Positions 1-9,765 of a DNA stretch of 64,000 nt are shown here, one piece after another. The DNA comes from Mikania micrantha (lineage: Eukaryota > Streptophyta > Magnoliopsida > Asterales > Asteraceae): NCBI GenBank assembly GCA_009363875.1, contig CM018683.1, positions 48,287,711-48,351,710 of the forward strand, given 5' to 3'. How positions within the stretch are numbered: the first letter of the stretch is position 1; each line of letters starts with the position of its first letter. Below the pieces are notes generated by a model. It did no database searches, was not told where the DNA came from, and saw only the letters and a program-made list of their open reading frames with translations. The position numbers were made by a program, and so were the translations under genes.

Positions 1-495
1 AATCTGACTGTTATCATAAACATCAGATAGTTATTCCAATGATTATCTTAATGATTGTGATTAGTTTGAAACACTTGGATTTAACCATGCATTTCAAGGA
101 TTGATCAAGATAATCACATACATTATTACAATCAAATGGTTTAAACCATTATAATCATAGGTATAGTTTAATGATAATCGGGCATTACAACGGATCAAAA
201 CAAGAATTTAACCGTTAACATATCAAGTTCTTCATTTATAACCATTCCTAGCCATTATCTAGACAATAATCAACAACCCTAACTATTGCATTACGTTCAA
301 AAACAAGATCTAATCAAACCATTATCTAACTAGTATGATAAAACGAATCGTTACCTAATTGAACGGATTTTTCGGTTAGAAATGATTATCAGCACTTGTA
401 GATACGTTCCTTGGTGCGATCCGTGGGTTTTGATGGCTTAGAAATGAGATTTAGATGATAAATCTTCGAGTTCTTCGTCTAGAAATGAAAGTAGG
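1..495. repeat. Left flank of G1, duplicated at 12261-12755
   Basis: AT-rich sequence with no coding potential. It is repeated almost base for base 12,260 bp downstream (for example T at 376 against G at 12636). It lies outside the LTR, which begins with TGTGACA at 496, so the repeat involves flanking DNA and not only the element. The window starts inside it, so its left limit is unknown. Confidence 0.75.
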
Positions 496-536
496 TGTGA
501 CAATCTGACTTTTCGAGTTAACCTCGTTAACCCTCG

Positions 537-750
537 TAGGCCCAATAAGGCCAATGAAGGCCCAACAAGGCCAAGGAAGGCCCAGTAAGGCCCAATGGAG
601 TCTAGGTAGGCCCAATAAGGCAAAGTCAAGCCCAATGAAATCAAGGAAGGCCAATGAGGCCCAAGTAGGCCCACTAAGGCCAAAGGAGGCCCAAGATAGG
701 TCCAATGAGTTTAATGTAGGCCCAATTTCACTTGATGAGGCCCACATTGC
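537..750. promoter_or_regulatory. GGCCCA-rich array at the start of the G1 LTR
   Basis: About ten GGCCCA hexamers and several GGCCAA/GCCCAA variants lie in roughly 210 bp, spaced irregularly. GGCCCA is the reverse complement of TGGGCC, the plant site II motif bound by TCP factors in promoters of growth-related genes. Their place at the U3 end fits an enhancer, but the function is inferred. The array recurs at 9605-9765 and 12797-13010. It also creates spurious open frames on both strands. Confidence 0.5.
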
Positions 751-2126
751 GACAATTCGATATTTGGGCTTAATTTCGTTAATCAAAAGTTAATGAAATC
801 ATAGGAAATCAACCTATATTAAATAAATAGGGATTTAATGGATTAAATTGGTTACCTAACACTTAAATTGCAAAGATTAAATTATAAATTCATGGAATAC
901 TAAATCGAACATCAAAACAACAAGGATTAGGGGTATATTTTAATTTAAACTTGTAATTTTGACTTTGTGAAGTCAAAATTCGTCACATTCAAGGAGTAAA
1001 CCAAGAACCCAATGTAAATTCGAAACTGATAATCAAATTAAATGGTATTAATCATTATTAGGATGATAATTATCATCAATGGCACGTTTAATTTCATGAT
1101 TAATATCGAATTGAAACTCACATCACACTCAAGAGCCGTAACCGTTACCAATGAGTAGCAAATTCGTATAAACCAACTGTGATTCACACAATTGAACCTT
1201 ATCACACTATAATCGGCACTTTTAGCAACTCTAGCATACATCAATTCAAACTCAGGAGTTGCGGATAGTCGAAATCGATTGAAGGGGGGTCGAAGAACAA
1301 CCTTATAGTCGAAGTACTTTGATTCAAGCTCCAATCAGGTAAAAACCTATACCTAAACATCCGACTAAGCAAACCTCTATGCCAATTTCTGTTCTAAACA
1401 TCGAAAGATAGGAGATCAAGTTCTAGGGTTCATCATTGTGAACGAATTGGGGGTCGTTGATCGAACGAGTTTGAAAACCAAATTAAAATATATGGATAGT
1501 TTCAGAAGATCCCGAATAAGCTAACACACATGACAATTTCATGTAATGTACACGATTTATTTGATTTCGATTTCTAGGGTTCTAAGCATAAACGGGTTTG
1601 GGGGTTTTCAACTTAATGAGTATTAGAATAAAATTAATGCACATGTATAGTTTCAGAAGGGTTCGGTTAAGCTAACCCATGTATCAATTTTAGTGAGTAA
1701 CATCGAATTGGTTGAATTCTAGTTTCTAGGGCTTGTTATAAGAACGAATTAGGGATTTCGGATTAATTGAAGTTAATAATCAAATTAATCATTACAGAAG
1801 GTTTCGAAATTAGGGAATTGATGAAAACCCTATGAATTAAAGATCAAGTGGACATCAATTCGATTGATTTTGATTAGAAATTTACGGATTGGAATTCGAT
1901 CATGTATATAACCAATTAATCGGGTTATAGTGGTTTGTTTTCGAATTAAAACCACATGTAGAGTCGGTTGAATGTCAGAAACAAAAGCCCTATGGTTTCA
2001 TGGACTATCGAGATCGAATTCGTGGTCAATTTGGGACTTTTTGCTTCGGCTATAGTAAGAAATAGGGAAATCAGATTTGTTGTGAATAAAGGAATTCAAA
2101 TAAGACTTGATTAATGAAAAATGAGA

Positions 2127-2192
2127 TAGATCAGATGGTAAGTTGGGTGTATGTTGGATTGGAGGTCACGGGTTCGAACCCGGCCCCAACCA
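2127..2192 (+). other. tRNA-derived segment with Pol III A- and B-box-like motifs
   Basis: The segment reads TAGATCAGATGGTAAG, close to the canonical A box TAGCTCAGTTGGTAAG. About 33 bp later comes GGTTCGAACCC, a good B box in a T-arm-like stem, and the segment ends CCCCAACCA. The 5' side does not pair with the 3' acceptor-like end, so it is not a functional tRNA gene. It could be a captured tRNA fragment or a SINE head inside the LTR. The same segment is at about 14397-14462 in the duplicated LTR. Confidence 0.45.
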
Positions 2193-2579
2193 TTTTTGGG
2201 TTTTAACATTATTTTAGTGTTTTAATCATATCTCACTCGTTTTAACTCCGATTCGAGCCATTCGAATTGCGTTAGAACCAGAATTAAATTTCGGACGAAT
2301 TAGAATAATAAAATTTACATTTTAATCCAAAAACGAAATCGCGTATAATTACGATTATTTAAATAAAATCAAATATGATTTTATTTAAACGATTTCTAAG
2401 TCCCGCGTACATACGTATGCATATCTTTAACACTCTAACATACGTATGTTGACACGTATGTGATTCCAAGCACAAAACGATATCTCGAATAACACTAGGT
2501 TATTGTTTAAACACAGATTCTTCGTAGAAGGATTTCTTACACGAGCTTTTAGTGTGTGATCATTCTGCTATTATCAAAG

Positions 2580-3081
2580 GTGCGTACACGGCCCCTTTCT
2601 TATTTTAAACTGTTTTGGGGGAGAAAACATGTGCAACAAACTGTTTTTAGATACATATCACTTGCATGAGTTAGCTGTTTACATTATGTGATAACATATC
2701 AACTTGAAAGTCCTTACACACCTCGAACCGTTTAGTTTGCTGTAATGCAAAGCGTGGTAGTTGGAAATAGATCTATTAGGTTTGACAAACCTCACCTGGT
2801 AGATGGGATCTACGCAGGTGTTTGACTGACCAAACACAATTTTACTATTGTTGTGATAGACAATAGTGGCAAGGCGAAAACATGCTATAGCATGGCAATC
2901 CGTCAGCTTCGGTGTCGAACACGTATGTAAATAGTTTATATGACTAGCTATCATGACTGTGCATGTGTGATTATGTTATCTACAATCTTATTATTCAAAC
3001 TGCTGTTTTGAACATTATGAATACTTAAAACCTGTGTTATGCACCAACCATTGTGTTGACTTGGTTTGCATGTTTTCTCAG
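2580..3081 (+). other. Predicted leader intron in the G1 LTR
   Basis: The 5' junction is AAAG|GTGCGTACACGGCCCC and the 3' junction is GCATGTTTTCTCAG|G. A TTGAC branch-point-like motif lies about 20 bp upstream. The same layout with nearly the same junction words occurs in the LTRs of G3 and G4. A perfect hairpin AGGTTT-GAC-AAACCT sits at 2778-2792. The intron would lie in the R/U5 leader of the element RNA. This is a prediction from junction sequence and cross-family conservation only. Confidence 0.45.
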
Positions 3082-3385
3082 GACGCTAAGGCGCGCGTTA
3101 AAGCTGGCATGGACTAGGAGATAGAGTCTCATGCATTTCAAACATTTTGAATCTTTGAATTTGAACATTTAAGTATTTTGTTTTGTAATGTTCACTTTTA
3201 ACTGTTATTGGTTTTATAACGCTTCCGCAACTTTTGAAAAACTCTGATGTTATGATTTAAAGACCAAAGTATGTTTTGAAAATTCATATAGAGGTCTTCG
3301 CTATGTCTAATGATCTGAGATCCTGGTTTGTCACGCTCCCAAACGGTGTGATTCCGTTAGTTGAAAATTTGGGGGTGTGACAGAT

Positions 3386-3398
3386 TGGTATCAGAGCC
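3386..3398 (+). other. Primer binding site of G1 (initiator Met tRNA)
   Basis: TGGTATCAGAGCC lies three bases after the LTR end. It is complementary to the 3' end of plant initiator methionine tRNA, the usual primer for chromoviruses and many copia elements. Confidence 0.9.
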
Positions 3399-3565
3399 AT
3401 TGGTTATAGCGAAATAGGTTTGCATTTATAGGCCTAGACTATGACTGTTAGACATTAGACACACATGTTTACACATACTGCTTAGAAATTACATATGACA
3501 TTATGTAATTGACTTGTTTACACATTCTATGACACTGCACTTACATATGATATTATGTAACAGGC

Positions 3566-4192
3566 ATGGCATCACCATCAGTTCCTTATATTATCATTGA
3601 TGATTCCGAGGACGAGGAGCCGATAGTTCCGGCACCACCATTATCACCACCACCACCTATTCCATCACCTCCACCATATGAGCAGGATGACTCAGATCCG
3701 GAGGAGGATCCGGAGGAGGATCCAGACGAGGATCCAGAGGAGGATCCATACGAGGACCCGGATGAGGATCCGGAAGAGGAGCCTGAGGAGGGCACTCAGC
3801 AGATCCCTGCTGAGGGACCTTCTACACATCCACCACCAGCACTAGATGCTCCTGAGCCTAAGAGGCAAAGGACAGACGCCGAGGAGATCGCCAAATTGCG
3901 CGAGGATCTGGAGGTAGCAGAAGATAGGATAGCACAGAGATCTCAGGAGTTATGGGATGCTATTGAGAGGCAGGATGATCTTACCCATCTTGTCCACGAT
4001 ATGCGGGATGAGATGATCAATTTGATTGGTCGTCTAGAAGAGTCAGAGAACCGAGAGGAGATTTTGGCGGGCAGGATTGAAGCTTTGGAGGATTTAGTGG
4101 TAGTTGAGAATGAGGAACAAGATGAGGATGAGGAGGAGGAACCAGCACCAGTTGCTGAGTCCGATCCTGAATCCACCGTTGAGGACGACTGA
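3566..4192 (+). CDS. Acidic coiled-coil protein encoded before gag in G1 (ORF0)
   Basis: A 208-codon ORF lies between the primer site and gag. I recognise no retroelement domain in it. Residues 8-18 (YIIIDDSEDEE) form a hydrophobic core followed by acidic residues, as in SUMO-interacting motifs. Residues 22-38 are proline-rich. Residues 41-75 are a repeated DPEED-like acidic tract. Residues 98-103 (PKRQRT) could be a nuclear signal. Residues 105-178 have heptad-like spacing typical of a coiled coil, and the tail is again acidic. The ATG follows the primer site by about 170 bp, and the frame is intact although gag-pol downstream is broken. G4 keeps a decayed trace of its start at 33594-33650. 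The role is unknown; a nuclear or chromatin-linked accessory protein is my inference. Confidence 0.7.
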   Translation: MASPSVPYIIIDDSEDEEPIVPAPPLSPPPPIPSPPPYEQDDSDPEEDPEEDPDEDPEEDPYEDPDEDPEEEPEEGTQQIPAEGPSTHPPPALDAPEPKRQRTDAEEIAKLREDLEVAEDRIAQRSQELWDAIERQDDLTHLVHDMRDEMINLIGRLEESENREEILAGRIEALEDLVVVENEEQDEDEEEEPAPVAESDPESTVEDD

Positions 4193-4442
4193 TTATTTTT
4201 CATTTCTTCCTTGTTTTATTTAAACTTATTAGGAACGGGTTGTGTTCCTACATTGGTAGTTTGAAAACTTGTATTTCATTTCAAAAGTATTGTACTCAAA
4301 GAAAGTTTCTATCTATTAAAGAGTTATCTTTTATTTCCAACAGCTGTGTTGATTTATATTACATGATGTGTTTGTTGTTTTACTTACACATGTTACATTG
4401 AATTTTGACTTCGTGCTAACACTTCTTATAAATAGGAAACTA
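4193..4442 (+). other. Spacer between ORF0 and gag in G1
   Basis: This is 250 bp of T-rich sequence without an ORF. The gag frame is open upstream of the chosen ATG but has no homology there. The acceptor-like words TTTATTTCCAACAG and CTTATAAATAG lie before gag, so splicing into gag is conceivable. I see no strong matching donor. Confidence 0.5.
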
Positions 4443-6794
4443 ATGGCTGAGGGAAACGTACATATGACTGTTGCTGAGCTCAATGAGCTAATCAACAACA
4501 GAGTTGCAGAGGCAATCGCACAGTATGCTCAGACTCACAACACAGGGCCACAGGGTCCAGCTGGGGGATTGGTTAATCCACAAGTCTGCACGTTCAAGAT
4601 GTTTTTGGACTGCAAACCACACAATTTCAAAGGGTCGGAGGGGGCCATTGGACTCCTTCGGTGGATTGAAAAGGCTGAGTCTGTATTCGAAATGTGCAAC
4701 TGCCCTAATGAAAGCAAGGTGAAATTTGCTACGGGAACATTGGAGGGTCCAGCATTAACTTGGTGGAACTCAAATGTCCAGACTCTGGGATTGGGAGAGG
4801 CTAATGCCTTGACATGGGACAACTTCAAAACTTTACTGCAAGAGGAGTACTGTCCTCGCAGTGAAATGCAGAAGTTGGAAGAGGAATACTGGCACCTCAA
4901 GATGGAGGGGTCAAACATTGAAGAGTACACGACCAGGTCGCATGAACTGGCCAGACTGCTACCACACATGGCTACTCCAGTCAGTAAGTGGATCGAAAGG
5001 TACATTGGAGGACTAGTGCCTCAGATTCAGGGGATGGTTACTTCAGCAAATCCCACCACCATCCAACAAGCTGTTCGTCTAGCGCATCAGCTTACTAATC
5101 AGGCAGTGTTACAGGGAACCCTGCCTAAGCGAACATCTGCTACCAAGGTAGGAGATCACAAGAGAAAGTGGGAAAGTAACAACTTCAAGGGTAACAACCA
5201 ACAGCAGAACAGGAAGCAGGACTCAAACAAGTCCTATCATAATTCCAACAGTGGTCAGCAATCATCATCATCAGGGGGCTATATTGGTAAGCACCCCAAG
5301 TGCAACAGGTGTGGTTATCATCATGCGGGTAACCAGTGTGACAGAGCTAAGTGCCAGAGGTGTGGCAAGATTGGGCACGCGGCTAAGGATTGTCGCGGGG
5401 AGCTGCAGAACAACCATAACAACCAGAACAATAACCAGAACAACGCTCAGAAAGGTTGTTTTGAGTGTGGCAAAATGGGGCATTTTAAGAAAGATTGCCC
5501 ACAGCTTAAGAAGGGCGGGGACAATAATGTCAATAACAATGGTAATGGAAATGGAAATGGCAACGGTAATGGAAATGGCACCAACAACAACAACAACAAC
5601 AACAATGGTGCTAGAGGCAGGGCGTTTGTGATAGGAGGACGTCAAGCGCGGGAGGATCCCAACATTGTTACGGGTACGTTCCTCTTAAATAATCACTATG
5701 CCTCTATGTTATTTGACACCGGTGCCGATCGGAGTTTTGTATCTAGTTCACTTGCTAAGTTGCTAAATGTTAGTCCCACTGCCTTAGATAGTCCCTACAC
5801 TGTGGAATTAGCTGATGGTAAGTTGATTGTAGTAGAAAACATTTATAAGGGATGTATCCTTGATTTGATGGGTCAAACATTAGAGATTGATCTTATGCCT
5901 ATTGCCTTAGGCAGTTTTGATGTAGTCATTGGCATGGACTGGTTGTCCAAGAACCAGGCTGAAATTGTATGCCATGAAAAGATTGTTCGCATACCTCTTC
6001 CGCAGGGGGAGACATTATATGTACAAGGCGAGAAGAGCAGTACGCCACTGCGTCTCATATCTTGTATGAAAGCACACAAGTGTCTACGTAAGGGTCATAC
6101 GGCAGTTATAGCACTTATAACTGAAAAGCCAGTAGCTGAGAAGAAGCTTGAAGATATACCTGTAGTTTGTGAATTTCGGGAGGTATTTCCAGAAGACTTG
6201 CCGGGATTACCGCCTATCAGACAGGTGGAATTTCGAATCGATCTTACACCAGATGCAGCACCGATAGCTAGGGCGCCTTATCGACTTGCACCATCAGAGA
6301 TGCAAGAGTTATCCACACAATTGCAAGAGTTGTTGGATAAGGGTTTCATACGACCTAGTTTTTCACCGTGGGGAGCTCCAGTTTTGTTTGTAAAGAAGAA
6401 GGACGGGACTTTCCGTATGTGCATCGATTACCGGGAATTGAACAAGGTTACTATCAAGAACCGGTATCCGTTACCCAGGATTGACGATCTGTTCGATCAG
6501 TTGCAAGGTTCGAGTTACTACTCGAAGATTGATCTCAGGTCGGGTTATCATCAACTAAGAGTTCAGGAGGAGGATATTCCGAAGACAGCATTCAGGACAA
6601 GATATGGCCATTATGAGTTCTTGGTCATGCCATTTGGGTTGACAAACGCTCCAGCTGTATTCATGGATCTCATGAATCGTGTTTGTAACCTTATCTTGAT
6701 AAGTTTGTCATTGTTTTCATTGATGACATTCTCATCTATTCACAGTCTGAGGAGGAACACGCTGAACATCTTCGACTATTATTGGAATTATTGA
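4443..6794 (+). pseudogene. G1 gag-protease-RT, frameshifted in RT
   Basis: The likely start is the ATG at 4443 ([17 protein letters not shown]), homologous to the G4 gag start. In order: capsid domain with conserved LTWW (about 4590-5140), two CCHC knuckles and a third Cys-rich knuckle (about 5300-5500), an asparagine/glycine linker encoded by AAC and GGAAAT repeats, an aspartic protease with DTGAD (codon at 5715), and the N-terminal half of reverse transcriptase (about 6170-6690). After MNRVC the frame is lost: near 6685 the sequence has GTAACC where G4 has CAAACC, so one base is missing before the catalytic FIDD, which is encoded in another frame at about 6716. The last 35 residues are therefore out of frame. 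No functional polyprotein can be made from this copy. Confidence 0.88.
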
Positions 6795-8686
6795 AACAAG
6801 AACAACTGTACGCTAAGTTCTCGAAATGTGATTTCTGGATGCGAGAAGTACAATTTCTGGGTCATATAGTTAATGAAAAGGGCATACATGTTGATCCAGC
6901 GAAGATTGAAGAGATTAAGAATTGGGAAGCGCCAAAGACCCCTACTGAGGTACGACAATTCCTTGGTTTGGCGGGTTATTATCGACGATTCATTGAAGGT
7001 TTCTCAAAGATCGCTCAACCACTTACAGCTCTTACGCATAAGGGAACGAGGTATAACTGGACGGATAAACAGGAAACTGCGTTTCAGTTATTGAAACAAA
7101 AGCTTTGCAGCGCACCGATTCTGTCCTTACCGGAAGGGACGGAAGATTTTGTGGTGTATTGTGATGCATCTGCACAGGGATTGGGATGTGTGTTGATGCA
7201 ACGTGATAAAGTGATCGCTTATGCTTCCAGGCAACTACGAACACACGAAAAGAATTACACTACTCATGACTTGGAGTTGGGAGCAGTGGTTTTTGCTTTG
7301 AAAATTTGGAGGCATTATTTGTATGGAACTAAGTGTACCATTTACACTGATCATAAGAGTTTGCAACATATCTTTGATCAGAAGGAGCTTAATATGAGAC
7401 AACGACGATGGGTTGAGTTGTTGAATGATTATGAGTGTGCGATTAAATATCACCCGGGAAAAGCTAATGTAGTAGCTGACGCTCTGAGCAGAAAAGACAC
7501 AACAGGAGCAAGACGGGTTCGTGCACTTATGATGACGATACATACCGACTTACCTGACAAAGTACACAGTGCTCAGATTGAGGCCTTGAAAAAGGAAAAC
7601 TTAGTACCGGAATCTTTACGAGGAATGGAAGAACAATTGAATGTTAAACCTGATGGAATTCGTTATTTCATTGATCGAATGTGGATACCTTTATATGGAG
7701 GTTTAAGGGAACTCGTGATGGATGAAGCACACAAGTCCAGGTATTCAGTCCATCCAGGATCAGACAAGATGTATCACGATTTGAAGGCACTGTATTGGTG
7801 GCCTCACATGAAAGCTGATATTGCTAAGTACGTTAGCAAATGTTTGACTTGTTCGAAAGTCAAAGTTGAATATCAGAAGCCATCTGGTTTACTGCAACAA
7901 CCAGAGATACCGATGTGGAAGTGGGAACAGATTTCGATGGATTTCATTACTAAGTTACCCCGTACACCGAGTGGTTGTGATACGATATGGGTAATTGTCG
8001 ATCGATTAACGAAATCTGCACACTTCTTAGCAATTAAGGAAACTGATAAGATGGAGAAACTGACTCGCATTTACATCAAGGAAGTAGTAGCACGACATGG
8101 CGTGCCAATCTCTATCATATCAGATCGGGATGCCCGGTTTACTTCTAACTTTTGGAAATCTCTTCATAAGTCATTGGGGACTCGCTTAGATATGAGTACC
8201 GCTTATCATCCACAGACCGACGGTCAAAGTGAACGAACGATTCAAACGCTCGAGGATATGTTACGAGCTTGTGTCATTGATTTTGGCGATAGCTGGGAGA
8301 ATCATTTACCATTGGTGGAATTCTCTTACAACAATAGTTATCATACAAGCATTCAAGCAGCACCGTTTGAAGCTTTGTATGGTCGCAAATGTCGTTCACC
8401 AGTTTGCTGGGCTGAAATTGGTGACAGTCAGATAACAGGTCCTGAACTGGTGCACGAGACGACAGAGAAGATAGTTCAAATTCGGAACCGTATGGCAGCG
8501 GCTCGAGATCGTCAGAAGAGTTATGCAGACAAACGTCGCAAGCCGTTGGAATTTCAAGTAGGAGACCGAGTTCTTCTAAAGGTGTCACCTTGGAAAGGAG
8601 TGATACGATTCGGCAAGCGCGGAAAGCTTAGTCCACGTTACGTAGGACCTTTTGAAATTCTGAAAAGGATTGGTCCGGTTGCGTAG
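6689..8686 (+). pseudogene. G1 RT (C-terminal half), RNase H and integrase
   Basis: This continues pol in the shifted frame; the first ATG is at 6782. It encodes the catalytic FIDD and thumb of RT, RNase H ([14 protein letters not shown], about 7155-7490), the HHCC zinc-binding domain of integrase (about 7727-7865) and the integrase core. The core acidic residues are encoded at 7940 (D), 8123 (D) and 8231 (E), giving exact D-D35-E spacing. It stops at a TAG (8684-8686) where G4 has TAC (Tyr), which removes the C-terminal domain. The sequence is collinear with G4 pol. Confidence 0.88.
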
Positions 8687-9007
8687 CAACTCAAACTATC
8701 GGATGAACTCAGTGGAGTTCATGATGTTTTTCATGTGTCGAACTTAAAGAAATGTCTTTCTGATGAGACATTGATTGTACCGTTGGAAGAAATACAAGTA
8801 GATGAACAGTTACGATTCGTTGAAGAACCAGCAGAAATCATGGACCGAGAGGTCAAACAACTGAAGCAAAGCAAGATTCCGATAGTCAAAGTTCGATGGA
8901 ATTCAAGACGTGGTCCTGAATTCACATGGGAACGGGAAGACCAAATGATGAAGAAATATCCTCATTTATTCAAAACAGTTACTGCTAACACTGAGAGCGC
9001 ACGTTAA
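8687..9007 (+). pseudogene. G1 integrase C-terminus with divergent chromodomain
   Basis: This is the in-frame remainder of pol after the nonsense codon. It contains VRWN and [13 protein letters not shown] residues with EIMDRE before them, which matches the divergent C-terminal chromodomain of Tekay/Del-type chromoviruses. In that family the domain helps target integration to chromatin. It ends YPHLF plus a short tail, and the TAA lies just before the first PPT block. Confidence 0.8.
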
Positions 9008-9045
9008 ATTTCGGGACGAAATTTCCTTCAACAAGGGGATGACGT
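9008..9045 (+). other. First PPT block of G1 (hairpin plus polypurine tract)
   Basis: AATTTCGGGACGAAATT, an inverted repeat with a GGA loop, is followed by CAACAAGGGGATGA. The same block precedes the 3' LTR at 9531-9565. Here it is not followed by an LTR but by 485 bp of non-coding sequence. Confidence 0.7.
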
Positions 9046-9530
9046 GATGCTTTCACACAGCAACACTGCAAATTTCAAACTGTAAGCACAAACATTTTAT
9101 TTATTCAATTGGTTTTGTTATAAACATTTGTGCTACATTACATTATATATATTTTATGTGCTACATTTCATATGTTACATGTTATGGTAGTACATACATG
9201 ATTGGTTACACACATTTTGCTATGTGCGGGGTTGCATAGTACAAACAGTTATAGACACTATGTGCGGGGTTGCATAGTACAAACAGTTATAGACACTCAC
9301 TATGTGTGAGGTTACACAACACAGTATGATCAAACACAAACAGTCACAGTTAGGTGAACTAACTAGTGTACACGCAAACAGTCACATTGAACGATCACAT
9401 TTGAGTTGTGATGTTGCAAGCATTAGATTTTGTGTGTGAGTACACACAAGCACACAGAATGATCAAATCACACTAACACGCACAGTCTGAACTTGTAAGT
9501 AGTTTCCTAACTACTCCTAACATTTACTAA
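9046..9530 (+). repeat. G1 3' untranslated segment with a 38-bp tandem repeat
   Basis: There are no ORFs. A 38-bp unit beginning CTATGTGCGGGGTTGCATAG occurs twice exactly (9220-9257 and 9258-9295), with a degenerate third copy at about 9299-9325 (CACTATGTGTGAGGTTACAC). The rest is rich in CACA/ACAC words. Confidence 0.75.
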
Positions 9531-9565
9531 TTTTCGGGACGAAAATTCCTTCAACAAGGGGATGA
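9531..9565 (+). other. Second PPT block of G1, adjoining the 3' LTR
   Basis: AATTTTCGGGACGAAAATT is followed by CAACAAGGGGATGA, directly before TGTGACAATC at 9566. It is the site expected to prime plus-strand synthesis. Confidence 0.8.
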
Positions 9566-9765
9566 TGTGACAATCCGACTTTTCGAGTTAACCTCGTTAA
9601 CCCTCGTAGGCCCAATAAGGCCAATGAAGGCCCAACAAGGCCAAGGAAGGCCCAGTAAGGCCCAATGGAGTCTAGGTAGGCCCAATAAGGCAAAGTCAAG
9701 CCCAATGAAATCAAGGAAGGCCAATGAGGCCCAAGTAGGCCCACTAAGGCCAAAGGAGGCCCAAG
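9566..9765 (+). repeat. Truncated 3' LTR of G1
   Basis: The first 200 bp of the LTR are present, including the GGCCCA array. Homology stops abruptly after AGGAGGCCCAAG. The remaining 2.7 kb and the right-hand target duplication are missing. At the C of CAATCCGACT it agrees with the copy at 12756 and not with the 5' LTR. Confidence 0.88.

Larger units (their letters stand above)
496..3382 (+). repeat. 5' LTR of Ty3/gypsy element G1
   Basis: The 2887-bp LTR starts TGTGACAATC and ends GGTGTGACA, immediately before a methionine-tRNA primer site. Its first 200 bp recur at 9566-9765 behind a polypurine tract, which fixes the left end. A near-identical copy, with one 10-bp insertion, lies at 12756-15598. 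Inside it are a GGCCCA-rich start, ACATACGTATGT-type palindromes near 2410-2460, a tRNA-like segment and a predicted leader intron. The 5-bp left flank is GTAGG. No matching right-hand duplication can be seen because the 3' LTR is truncated. Confidence 0.9.

Noticed and set aside
438..832. Leu/Gly/Trp-rich open frames on the minus strand and Lys/Ala/Pro-rich frames on the plus strand
   Set aside because: They are produced by the GGCCCA repeat. They recur with the LTR and have no homology or start context.
2120..2200. Functional tRNA gene
   Set aside because: T-arm and box motifs are present, but the acceptor stem does not pair and no anticodon arm can be drawn.
3586..3795. Ser/Gly-rich minus-strand frame opposite ORF0
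   Set aside because: It is the shadow of the DPEED/proline codon repeats.
5535..5610. Microsatellite of independent interest (GGAAAT and AAC repeats)
   Set aside because: It encodes the Asn/Gly linker after the G1 zinc knuckles and is in frame, so it is part of gag.
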